From Chromera velia (Eukaryota > Sar > Chromeraceae), in NCBI GenBank assembly GCA_018398765.1, contig JAHBMJ010000778.1, forward strand, positions 1 to 41,204: a stretch of 41,204 nt of DNA. The letters are read 5' to 3'. Both the position numbers and the translations under genes were made by a program. Every line of letters starts with the position of its first letter. Position 1 is the stretch's first letter. Below are positions 1 through 12,000 of this stretch, piece after piece. The notes under the pieces were generated by a model. The model did not search any database. It was not told the origin of the DNA and was given only the letters and a program-made list of their open reading frames with translations.

Positions 1-4
1 CCCC

Positions 5-35
<31 letters not shown>

Positions 36-720
36 GTGCCTCCTGGCCTCATATACATACGCATACACCTATATACAATGTTATACAGACAAACATATGG
101 AGAAGCAGACACATAGGTAGGCAGGCGAGCAGGTGGGCAGGCAGGCAAACAGGCCATATTTTCATTCCAGGGGACGGGAATTTTTTTACAGACAGTAAGA
201 CAGACCTACAAGACAGACAAATAGTCAGTTACTGTGACTGTCTGTCGCTGCCAGTCAATCAGTGGGTTAGTCAGTCAGTCAGGCAGTCAGTCAGCCAGTC
301 TTTTGCCCTTGCACTTCTCCTCAGAGTCTCACCACTCCTACACTCAATCAACGTACACCCGGTCACTCAAAGGAGACGAATTTCAATATACATATAGCCT
401 AAGGGACACACAAAAATGTGGAACGGAGAAAGCCGGACAGAGCACACGAACATAAAACCACATCACAGACTGGCATCCACGTACATAAATACCAGAAAAA
501 TTTGTCTACAGGGGTACCGTGCATCAAAACGAGTATCGTGGACAGCAACGGGGGGATACTTTAAGACAGAGATGTAGACGGACACGGAAACCTAACACGC
601 CTACTCATTCACCCATTTACTCAAAGATACAAGGATTCACAGCCCAAAGTCAGTACAGACAGGAAATCACATATATTGCATGGCAGGCTCAAATATTACT
701 CTATGACTTTTAGGGGTTAT
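1..720. repeat. Low-complexity CT, CAGG and CAGT short tandem DNA
   Basis: Starts with a CT tract (about 10-36), then runs of CAGG (about 118-152), GACAGACA-like words (180-225) and CAGT/CAGTCAGT (250-300). Short open frames here are compositional and look like no protein. No gene is supported. 720-997 is ordinary AT-leaning sequence with a C10 run near 931-942, again with no visible gene. Confidence 0.6.
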
Positions 721-997
721 GCATAAGGTATGTTAGTGTTAAACATCACCTCTACATTAAAAACCATTTTTTTAGGATTTATTGCATTAAATTACTTCAA
801 ACAAAGTCAAAATGTTATCAAAGTGCTCACTGGTTGGCTCGCAATCTACGATTAAAGTTGTGTCTCTAAGTGATGTCTAGAAAGGGCTCATAAACTCGTA
901 ATACGTAATATGTAGTAAAATTGAGTAAACACCCCCCCCCCCTTGGACCTTCCTTCAAAAAACAAAATCAAACCGTCATAATGCGATAGTGTTATCA

Positions 998-2171
998 CTA
1001 GACTTCAATTACAACATCCATCACAACATCAGGGTCTTTAGTAAGGGGCTCCTTGAACGCTTCTTTGACTTTTAGCAGCTCATCTTCGTCCATAAACAGA
1101 CTTTTCCTGAGGCAGAAGAGCAATCTACGCATGCTACGGGTAAAAAAGAAATGGAGGAGGAGGGAGACATCATCCGTGAGAGTTCCGATGAGGAAGAGCA
1201 GAGCGGAGGCGAGGAAGCGGGGGACGACGAGGAGGAGGAGGAGGAGAAGGAAGACGGAGAGGAGAAGGAGGAGGAAAATGAGGAGTAGTTTCTTGTTTTT
1301 TCCTTCAGGGGAACTAAAACGTGGCCCTTCTTAGTTTAGGCGGATTAGGTCTTGCAGGGAGAGGGGGTGGAGAAGGAAGCAGTTCTAAACTGAGTCAGCA
1401 AGACCGAGCAAGACAGTCGAGCGCGTCATACACACTGACTGGCAGCTTATACACGTTGTAGTGTCGTACAGTGCAGTGAGCAAAAAACAGAAAGTATCAC
1501 ACAGAGACCTAAGACATCAAAAAATTCTTGATGGCTTTTTATAAAACATGCCCTAATCTCGTAATCGGTAATCAGTTGTAAGAGACATACTATAAAAGGG
1601 GGAGTATATGATTAGTTTCGCCCGTAATCACGTTTAATTTCACTAGATTTAAGCTTTTAAAGAAGAACTACGTTCCTTCAACCTAAAATGTTTAAATAAT
1701 TTATGTTTTTTATTATGTGTTTTATATGATTTTACCTATGGGATCTTAATCGTAATTAAAACAGTCAAATACCCTAGAGGAAAGCCATAGGCACCCGGGT
1801 TCAGCAGCTTACTCACGGCAGAGAGTCGCATGCGCTTGCTAGCAGATTGTCTCTGACTGTCTCCCTTTCATTTATGGAATCAAATAAACAGGAGGAATAC
1901 GAAGACAGGAACAGATTGACCACTCACCTTTCCTTGGAGTAGGACAGGTGGAGACCTGACTAAAGAGCAGATCTGCTTAGTCCGGAAACAATATGAAACT
2001 CACAACAGACAGATTGAGACGCGCGGAGACGGCGTTTGAAGAGTAGTGTTTTCACCCAGCTCTCATTCACTGTCACGCCTACGTCCGTCATTAAGTTGAA
2101 GATTTCCCTCATCTGCTCACCCACATTACAAAGTCTGACAAAGCTGTCGAACAGCACATCTGATAGCGCAT
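998..2171 (-). CDS. Candidate 3' part of an unrecognised minus-strand gene
   Basis: Four minus-strand segments look like exons. (1) 2171-2004 follows TTCAG, ends at GTGAGT and encodes about 55 residues including NVGEQMREIFNLMTD. (2) 1955-1928 is a 28-nt micro-exon between GTCAG and GTGAGT. (3) 1856-1817 lies between GACAG and GTGAGTAAG. (4) 1133-998 is a terminal segment after a long pyrimidine tract and CCGTAG; it ends KDPDVVMDVVIEV then TAG. Phases agree for 1-2-3 (1, then 2, then 0), but segment 4 needs phase 2, so another small exon between 1817 and 1133 would be needed or the join is wrong. The intron between 1 and 2 would be only 48 bp. The helical GEQMREIF... stretch is faintly like a pentatricopeptide unit, too weak to name. 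The 5' end would lie upstream of 2171, facing the SCC3 gene. Confidence 0.35.
1289..1816. other. AT-rich stretch without a supported gene
   Basis: Contains short AT-rich words and near-repeats such as CTCGTAATCGGTAATCAG (about 1558-1575), echoing a CTCGTAATACGTAATATG word at about 895-912. No coding frame with plausible splice sites was found. It may be intron of the candidate minus-strand gene. Confidence 0.4.
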
Positions 2172-2279
2172 CTGAATTCAGACTTCAGAGGCGGTCGAAT
2201 TCAATCATTTCAATCATACATGCGCAAAATTTTTATTGCGCGGTCCCGTAAGGCGTTTGCGACCCGAAATGTGAGGAAG

Positions 2280-2460
2280 TACGTAAGTGGCGCGCGTGCG
2301 AAATTCGGTGTAGGGGGCGGGGCTCACCTTTACTTTTTTCCTTTCGGTTTGGGCTACAGATACCGTGGCTCGGGGGCCACGGCACACAAATTGATCGATC
2401 TCGCGCGAGGCCGCGCGCGGGCCCCGGGCCGGGGCCCCCCCCGCGGGACAGCAGTCCGAT
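2280..2460. promoter_or_regulatory. GC-rich segment, candidate upstream region of the SCC3 gene
   Basis: A CpG-dense stretch (GCGCGCG words, then G/C homopolymers around 2400-2450) in otherwise AT-leaning DNA. It lies about 500-680 bp upstream of the SCC3 start and between that gene and the candidate minus-strand exons at 2171-1817. A shared divergent promoter is plausible from position and composition only. No core promoter motif is recognisable. Confidence 0.3.
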
Positions 2461-2959
2461 TGTAGATGCATGACTGTAGGTTGCATTTCAGTGATTTTCA
2501 GATATTTTCAGTGACATCAGGTGATTTAAATTCGAGGGTTTCCTCAATGACTAATGTGAGAGTCTGAGAGAGAAGTCCACTGGCGGACAGTACCTATTAA
2601 AGAGCCCGTGAAAGAGATCTTTTGTCTTGCTTTCGCCTTTTTGGCTGATACGCCCTACTTCCTTTCTCAAACTAATTGTCTCAGCGAATTCGGAAAGATC
2701 CCTTCCCAAGATCTTTCCAGCAGTTTGTGGCCGGAGGTTCGTTGCATTTTATTCGATTGCCTGTCGGTTCTTTTTTTCTGTCTGATACTCCGGTCAACAC
2801 TGGCTGACCCAAAGCCTGCGAGAGGAAAAAGAAGACGTTACCCTGAAGGAGGGGCCTCCCTTCTTTTCGTTCACGCAGGCGTTCCCATTTTTTTGAATTC
2901 CTGTTGACCCCTGTTGAAAACGCTTCCCTCATTTGATTTCACCGCAACCAACTGCTGCG

Positions 2960-5201
2960 ATGCCTCGCACTAGTTCCCGTTTCGCGGGGAAGGACCGCGT
3001 CGAATATAACAAGGACGTGGATGAGAGAGAGGGGGAGGACGAAGAAGCAGTGGCCAGTTGGACGTACATGGATGGTGGAGACGATCTTGAAGAAGGCTCA
3101 AGCAGAACGAAAAAAAACAAGGAGAAAAACTCAAAAAGAAACGCAGGTAAGGGACAGAAGAGTAGGAGAAAAGCTTTGCAGGAAGGAAGGCAGAAAGCGT
3201 GTCATGGACCGGATTATTGTCTTTCCATTCCAGGCACTCACACTCCTCTGCAAGATTCTCGTGGAAATTAAGAACCAATGAAGCAACACTGAACCGCACG
3301 ACGTTGGGACAGAATTCACCTCCCGAATTCAGCTTTCTGTGTGGGCCTGGCAATGCCGTTTTGCCTTTGTTTGAGGAGCTGACCAAAGTTCTCGTCTGTC
3401 CTCAGTCTTTCCTTTTCTTCCCTACGCGATCCACGTGTCTGTCAACCGCATCAACAACTCCCATATGATAGTTAGTATATACCTGCTTTCTCAACCATAA
3501 TGCCGCTGAGTTACCACTCTGTCATCCCTTTCAGGTGCCAGAAAGGCTTCAAAGCCCGCCGAGACGGACGACGACGACGACTTTGAGGAACCCGACGAGA
3601 ACGCGCCACCTCAGGGACGGGAACAAAGAAAGCAGAGGGGGCAGCCGAAAGCCAAAGCAAAAGCAAAGAGTCGTAAGCAGGCAGCGGCAGGCAAGAGGGC
3701 TGCTGAGTGGTTGCACAACAGGAAGAAGAGACCGGAGAGAGGAGCGGATGCCGAGGGCGAGGGAGAGGAAGAGGATGGAGACGGAGAGGGGAGAGAGAGG
3801 CAGAAGCCGAAGAAGAAGAGTGAAACTTTGGGGCATTCGAAACTCTTCAGTCAGTTCGTCTGTGGTGGGGTGTGTATTCGAGACTGCGCATACGCGAGGA
3901 TTTCCAAAGAGATTCAACTCAGAAGAGAGACCAAGAATCTGTGTTCAGATCTCAAGTTGGCCATTCGTCTTTGCGCCTGTCGGTCTGTCTGTCCCTGTCT
4001 CTATGCGTTTGAAGGCAAGCATCTGTCCGTCCGTGTGTCTGTCGCCCCCCCCCCTGCATCTGTTTATCAGCTCATCTTCCGTCTTGCCTGGGGTCTTTTT
4101 TCTCTTCCCGTATGTGGGTCTACAGCCACAAAGTTCAGAAAAGCCAGAGAGAGCCTGCGAAACAGTACCTCTTGTTGTTCCTCATGAATGCACATGCAGC
4201 CGCGATGGCCCGAGGCAATCAGGAAGCCTTGAAGAAGTTCAGCTCCTCTCTGGTGGAACCGTTCAAGGAAGAAGACGAGAACGGGCAGCTCTCTTCCTTG
4301 ATCGATTTCGTGAACATCACTTTTGAGGTTTGTTTATGTGTGTGGGGAGAGAATTGATTCGAATAGGAGGGGTGGGGATGATGAGAGTTGCGGAAGGTCA
4401 AAGGGATCTGGAACGATCCCTCTGTCTGCATGCACGTCTGTTTTGTTGGGGTGACCGAGAGACGGTAGGGACAAGTGGGCGTTCGGGCGGGGAAAGTGGT
4501 GTCGCGAAACGAAGCGAATTTCTTCTCTGCTTTTCTTCCGTCCTTTTGATTTTTATGAAGCGTGACTGTCGCCCTTTTCTCTTGCTCGTCTCTGACAGCC
4601 TGTCTCGGTTCTTGAACGTGTGTCCGGCTGCGGGACTTTTTTTGTTTCTTTTCTTAATTGTGCGTGCGTGCGTGCGTGCGTGCGTGCAGGTCGCTGGATT
4701 TCCTGCTGGGTGCTTGAAGGCTGCTCAGTTATCGTACTACGAATCGGTGGATCAGATGATTCAGGAGACGCACAACAAGAACATACAGGTAGGTGCCTAC
4801 GTGCTTTCTTTCTTTCTTTCTTTCTGTTTGTTCAATGACGTGTGTTGGAGGCGCAAAGTCTATCTGCCTCGCTGCGTGGGTGCAGTTTCTTTTTGTGTTC
4901 GCTTTGGGGAAACGAGTTTGGCTTTTCCATTTCCTGGTCTGTTTGTGTCTCTTGAGTTTTCTTCTTGCACTGCAACGGACTTCAGTCGTTTTGTCTCCCT
5001 TCCTCCCTCTGCTCTTCTCTGCTCTGCTCTGCAGTCGTCTGCCATCGAAGCCTGGTCCCCCTTTCTGACAAAGAAAAGGGTCAAGGGTGGAAAGGGGGGG
5101 GCGCACAAGGGACAGCAGTATGAAACGGAAGAATCGGCACTGAAGGAGAACTTTGGACTCTTTTGGAGAAATCTGCCTTCAGCGTCAGTCTCGTCCGTCT
5201 C

Positions 5202-5234
<33 letters not shown>

Positions 5235-6011
5235 ATGTATGTGTGCGTGTGCATGTATGTATGTATGTATGTATGTATGTGGGGGTCTTCTGGAGGAGTT
5301 GAGCATGAGGCAGCAGTGCGCTATAAGCCTTCAAGATGTCTAGCCGTTCTACTTGTAGACTTGTTCGCTCTCTCCCTGCCTCTGACTGCTCGCCTCTCTT
5401 TTCATCCCCCCATTGAAATGTCTGGCAACACAGTGAGGGACAAGATTTGCTTCGCTTTCTTCATCTGTCTGTTATCTATCTGATGACAGTACACCATTCC
5501 TTCTTTGTGCCCCTCTTCTGTTTTGTTTGTTTGTGTGTGTGTGAGCAGTCTGGACAGGGAGACGCTGACGCACTCGTTCGCACGGAGACTGATCAAGACC
5601 ATCACGCCCATCACCAGGTCAGTCAGTCAGTCAGTCAGGGCGGCAGGGAGGACATAGAACAAGAAACAGGATGCAAACTTTCGTTGTCATGACGCATTGC
5701 AATAGAAGAAATACAAGGAACACCTTCTTTTCCCTCCTTTTTGTCGTCTTCCTTCTCCCCTCTTTTGTTTTTCATCTTTTTGTAAAGTGGAGTCTCTTCA
5801 AGGAGACCTCTCCTTCTCCCTTCATGCCCTTATGCAGACAAGATATCACACAGAGGAAACAGGCCATGCAGGCACAGTGACTGAAAGGCAGGGGGTGAAA
5901 GGCACTCCGATTTCCCTGTTTTTTGCCCTCTCCCCCCCCTTGTGCAGTCTGGGGTTCCGACACATTCGTTGGGCTGCCGCTTTCGCAAGTGAGTCAGTCA
6001 GTCTTTGTGTC

Positions 6012-6091
<80 letters not shown>

Positions 6092-9000
6092 CTCCAAGAA
6101 AGTGGGTTTCTGATTGACGACAGAACATTCCAAGATGATCTTTCTTCTTTAGCCCCTTTAACTCGCTTTGGTTTGATGCGTGTCCCGTCCCCCCCCCTCT
6201 CATGCAGTGGTGAGTTTCTACAGCGGTCTGTTGACTCTCCGAGAGAAGTGCAAGGCGGAGTGTGACGACGCGTCGAGACAACTGCAGTCGGAGGAGGCGA
6301 AGGGGGCGAAGAAAAACAAACGAACGGTGAGTGGGGACACTTGACTTAATGCGTGGAGATATGCCGACGTAGAAGCATGTGTATGCATGTATACCTGTTG
6401 GCACAGTTACGTGCTTGCGAAGTGGTGTGATAAAGAGTTTCCAGCGGCATTTGGGTCGAAGATCTTCTTTCTATCTTGTTATCCCCTCTCGTGTTTCCGT
6501 TTCACTTCTCTTCGGCCATTCTGTTCTCTGACTTGAGTCCGTGCAGGTCGAAATGCTTCAGACACAAATCGGAAAAATCAACTCGGTAGGTGGCTCTCTA
6601 GAGTTTGTTTTTTATGTGTGGAAATTGGGCGTGTTCATGTGATTTGCGCGTCTCGTCCTGGTTCGAATTTGTGCCCTTTTGTTCATTCCTTTGTACGCAA
6701 CATCGGATGAACAAATTCGCTGCTGGCCACAGATTTCGTTTTTTTGCAAACCCCTTTTCTTTCATTCTGCATGGTTTGTGACGTGAAGAAAAAATTGTAA
6801 TGTAGAACTTTCTGTGCGTTCCGTTGAAACTCTGTGCCGGGCTCCTGGCTGATCGCTCGCCCTGGCTTCCCGCTTGCTCACAAGAAATGCTTTACAGCTT
6901 CTGCCGCCGCTCTTCTTCTTTCTATGACGACTCCTGCATGCGATCCCGATTCTCCCCATTCCCTCACCTCCCGTTCAGACGCTCGCGAGCCTCCACGAGC
7001 TCATGGAAGAGATCTTCAAAGGTCAGTGGAGAGAGCGAGCTCATGTGCTTTCTTTGGAATGACATGTCCTCTCTGAGAGAAGAAAACCTTGCAGACCTCC
7101 ATGTTCCTCAGATGAACTTGTCGCGTCTTACTTTAGAGAGAGGGCAGGGAAGGTACAACAAAACAAGGGACGGAAGAAGAATGGGAGGGAAAGCGGGCAC
7201 GAAGGAGAAGAAGAAAAGCATGAAGCAGAATTAAAGGAAGAAAAGCAAAACTGGCACTGGGCAATCCCGCCCAATCAAAAAGGAAACACTAGAGCTGTCA
7301 CTCCTTTCTACTCTCCCTCCCCCCCCAGCGTCATTTTCTATTCTCATTCTTTCGTAAGCTCCCGACCTTTTTTTCCCGTTTCTTTTTCTTTCTGCAGGTG
7401 TGTTTGTGGTTCGCTTCTCAGACGTGTTCGACACACTCCGGCAGGAGATGATCCGCGCACTGGCCTCGTGGGTGCGGCAGCTCCCGAAGGAGTACTTGGA
7501 CGCCAAACGCTCCAAGTACCTCGGATGGGCACTGTTCGACCAGGTGGGCCGGCCAAAGGCAAAGAGTCTTTTGAAAGAATAGATGGATGGAAGGGAAGAA
7601 CGCACGAAGGGCAATACGGTTGGTGGTATGCTGTTTCTCGGCTCTGGAAGGAACAAATGAGAGGGAACGAACAAAAGGGGAACAGTCGGGTGGCTTGCTC
7701 TCAGAGATGAAATGTTATCTGTTCGTCTCTAATAGCCGCCTCGAGACAAAGACATGAGCGACATGTCTACACCTTTTCATCTAGCGAGTAGAGGCCTATG
7801 CGTAGTAGTTGCATGTATGCGTACTTTTTTGCATACGTTTGCAGAGTGCGGCTGTGCGGAGGGAGGTGGTGACCATTCTCGCTGAGATCCAAGCAGGGCC
7901 CCATTGGAACCTTCTGGGGCTGCAGGGGGAGACGCGAAAATTCTCAGAGTACTACAAGGAGAGACTGGTCGAACTCTGCAGAGACGTGGATCCCGGGGTG
8001 CAGACGCATGCGATTCAGGTGCGTGGGTGTGTGCGTCGGAAATTCTGTGCAGGAGTATTTGTTTGAAAAGTGAATTGAAAGACATTCAGTCGTTTTTCTC
8101 GTGCCTTGTCTTTCTTCATGTGATTCCCTCCCACATGCAGTTGTTTTCTTCGCTTTCCTTCCTGATCTGCAGATCTGTTCCTGTCTCTCGGAGCGCGACA
8201 TCCTCTTAGAGGAGCACACACAGGACATCACGGACCTTATCTGGTCGGACTCGGTGATCGGCACGCTGGAGGGAACTGCATTCGGTCGGTCGGTCGGTTT
8301 GCGTACATACACCTCGCTGTTGCGTGTTGGTTCACGTATGTGTTGAGACGGGCCTTTGGGGGTGTGCCTCTCCGCCGGTTGTGGTTCTGTCTGCTCACCG
8401 GCTTTCTATAACTATTTTTCGACGAGAAATGTTTTTTTGTTTTTTTCGTTTTTTTTCTCTACTGCGAAAGTTTCCAACGGGCCCTTTATTTTTGCAGTAT
8501 TTGTATGCTCTGCCTTTGGAGTTTGTCGAGATTCTAGTTGTTTATGGCTTGCAAGCATGGAAATCCCTGATTGTTTCACCTATATGTACACTGTCGTTGC
8601 CCTTCTCAAACGTTCGACATCCGACACCTTCGGTGGCTTTTTCATTTCTTTGTCGATTTTTTGGTTTGTTGGGCTGCAGGACCTGGTGGGGGGGCGTTTG
8701 GTGGTTGGTCGGAGGACAAGGACGTTGCAGAGGGCGCAGTCGGTTTGGGTCTTCCCGAAGGCACCATCACCCCTGAGGTCTCATCACTCGAGGAGAGCGA
8801 GGTTGCGGGGGAGCTGGCGTCCTTCATCGACGTGAACATTTTCGGAGAGAAAATCTGCAGGGACGATTCTGGGTGAGTCAGTCAGTCAGTCAGTCAAGTG
8901 GGCAGGCAGCGTGAGGGAAGATAGGGGTCTCGCAATTCCAAAGAACCCTCTGCGGTTGTGCGAGTCTACAAGACGGTAACACAGAAAAAGGAAGCACATG

Positions 9001-12000
9001 TGACGTGCACGTGCTCACGTGACTTTCAGAAATACCCATTTTTCGTCTGTCATGGGCACGAGAAAGGGAAAATGCTCATGCATGGAACGGGAGTCGGAAC
9101 TGACGGTGATGAGAAAAGGGTGGAGGATGCGGCGGTCCCACACAGAGAAAGATTCTTTTCCTTTCTCCTTCCTGCGTTCTGTGCCCCTTTTCTTCGTGTT
9201 CTCTCTCTCTCTGTGTCTGTGTGTGTGTGTGGGGGGGGTGGTTGGTGTTGGTGAACGTAACTTTGCAACTATGTGCGTATTTCATGTAAGTATCTGTCTG
9301 TCTGTTTGTATCTCTGTGTCTGTGTGCAGGAATGCCGATGACGGCCTCGGTAGGTTGTTTTGTCGTTCCCCGCTCTTTCATTTCGTCGCTTGTAGCTCTT
9401 TTGATTGGGCTGACGTTGCGTCAGAACACGGGAGGGAGGAAAAGATGGATGGGGGAGGGAAAGAGAGGAAGGAAGACAGAACAGAAAACGAAAGGACTGA
9501 AGAAAAAAGAGGCTTCTGTTTGCCTTGTCCGCGTGTGAATGCCTAGCACTTCGCATCTGCGTATCTCCTTTTGTGTATACGTGTGTCCGTGTGTATGAAT
9601 TCATCTCTTTTTGTGTCGGCATTCGTATGCAGACGAGCAAGGACTTGCAAAAAGGAATGAGACACATCTCCGAACGGTCAGGGCAGAAGGGCAGTTTCTT
9701 TCTTCGGGGGGCCTTTTCGAAAGGTCGCAGGAGCTTGTCTGGGTTGTTTTTCTCGGCCTTTGTGTGTGTGGCTGGGTGTGTGTTTCCATTGTTTTTTTCG
9801 ATTTTGAACTAGTTCTGCGCTTCAGTCAAAAGACCACAGGCCACCTTCAAGTGAGCGGCGTAAAATTGATATACGTGCGTCACCACTGTTGCATTTTGGC
9901 TCATTCCCCCCTGATCCCCTTTCTGCATGCAGTGCATCGAGTTCTTCGAGTCCTTCTCTGACGGCAATGTCAAACTGGGAGAGCACATGGTGGCCGCCTA
10001 TTGGGCTCGGGTCTGTCTCTGTTGCCTTGTTTTTCTGACTGAGTCTTCTTGTTGTTTTGGGGGGGGCGGGTCTGGGTGTCTGCGTGGGAGCAGAAAAAGG
10101 AGACAGGGACAATATCGCTTGAGAGACAGGGACACAGAAGGAGAAAGCCTTTGGTTATGCATTTTCGTGAAATTCTTGATTTATTGACGCACATGAATGT
10201 GTGTGTTTGTGTGTGTGCGTGTGTGTGTGTGTGTGTGCAGGCCCCCGCCCTCAGAGACTTCGCGACGATGTTCCGCATGATGAGTATGTCCAAGGAAGCG
10301 AACCTGACAGAGGAGTCCCTGAAGTGTCTGGTGGTGATGGTGGAGGCCTCGATCCGTCTCTCCTTTAGGGAGATGCACAGGGCCATGAGGGCAGACCAGC
10401 AACAGTCAACCAGCACGACGAGAGCGAACCTGGCAGAGAAGTCGCGGTGGGTGGGGGGTGAGAAGAGAAGGGGATGTTGATGGCTGCTCCGACTGACCTG
10501 CCTGCACAGTGCAGCAATGAAATGAAGGTCCTAACCAAGAGATGAATGAAACTTGATGATATCGGGTTGGAAATTCGGACTGTGTGCGGGTGTTCTTTGT
10601 TCATTTCGCTATGAGTAAAGTGTTGGAAATTCTGTTGCCTGTCAACTGTTTTTGTTGGCATCAGTGCGTTTTGTTGCATCTTGTTCTTTGGTGCTTAAGT
10701 TGTGTCTCGGCAGAGAACCAAATGCACGCATAGCAAAGAATAACAAACAGGTGGAACAGAAATACAAAAAACAAGAACAGAGAAGAGGGGCAAGAAAGGA
10801 GGGGGCACAGAACAGACAACAAAGCAAGGAGTGGTACAGCAATGCTAAGAAATGAAGTTCTTTCGATTCATGAGCTCTTTTCGTCGTCTTCTCCTTTACC
10901 GCCAAACTTTTTGACCACAGTGAATCCCACGAGGCCGCCATGCTCGCCCTCTCACACTTTCCCGGCCTCTACGAACAATTCCGGTCGAGGGGTGAACAGC
11001 TCAGCTACCTGACAAAGATTCTCCACTCGGTCTGTCGGTTCGTGTTTGTGTGGGTACAGAAGGCAATAAGGGCAGTCACAGTTATCATGAACGGATTCAA
11101 TGACAGAACTTCCGAGCTCCATGGCTTGAGATTTCCTACTCTTTTGCTTTTTTGTCTGGGAGACTCTCTGCTTCTGTGCCTCTCTTCTCTGTCTCTACTC
11201 CAGAAGTGAGCGGACGGGTGCTTTCGTTTGGTTTTTGTGGCCTGCACTTGCTCTTCCTTCCTTCTTGTTCGCCTTCTTCATTCCCTCTGTCTCTTCGAGC
11301 CTCGCAAAACCACCGTTTATCTACTTTAAGGAGTTCTCAATCACTTGGAAGGTATCACGCCGGAGAGGCGATAAGGGTGGGCTCATTGAGAAATTTGAAA
11401 GATATTTATGAATGCACAGAATCATATTGTCGCATGGTTTGAGTGCAGGCTGCGACCTTCTGTTCTGCGGCAGTGAGGGAGCTCCGAGGGGAGGGTGGAG
11501 AGAAGGGAGAGAAGAAGGGCGGGTTGGTGGAGCACATCCTGGAAATCCTCATGAAGGCGGTGAGGGAGCACGGACACTCTTCGGTGGGTCTGTTGGTCGG
11601 TCGGGTTGTGAGTGGTTTGGATTTGTGTGAGGATGTGCATGAAGCAAGACGCCAGAAAAAAAGTAAGGTCGGCTGGTAGCACGCCTTCGTTTCTTTTACA
11701 GGAATGAATCAAGAGGTCTGTCTACCTATTCTCGTGTCTCTTGTTCTTCAGTATCTCTGAGGAGAGGTATGCAATGGTACATGTGCATGTATGTACATGT
11801 ATGCGTCCGTGTTTTTCTGCAGGTTCTGGAGATGCTGTCCTCTTGCATCGCCGCGATTCTCTCTGCGTGTTCGACCGACACGGGGGGGGACACAGGCCTG
11901 GAGAGCATCTGCTCGTCTTTCTGTGAGGACATCGGGGAGAGGGCTGTGAGCAGACTGCAGACGCTCTTCGAAGCCTGTCAGTCAGATCCGATCAGAGCAG

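Noticed and set aside
1079-1288. Plus-strand acidic terminal exon ending in a Glu-rich tail
   Set aside because: An acceptor-like TTTTAGCAG and a 69-codon frame exist, but the same DNA on the minus strand reads as a pyrimidine tract plus acceptor leading to a more protein-like terminal exon. The Glu tail is purine-repeat composition.
3535-4326. Single 263-codon Arg-rich open frame
   Set aside because: It is a shadow frame of SCC3 exon 2, the following intron and exon 3. The conserved STAG frame is different and needs splicing.
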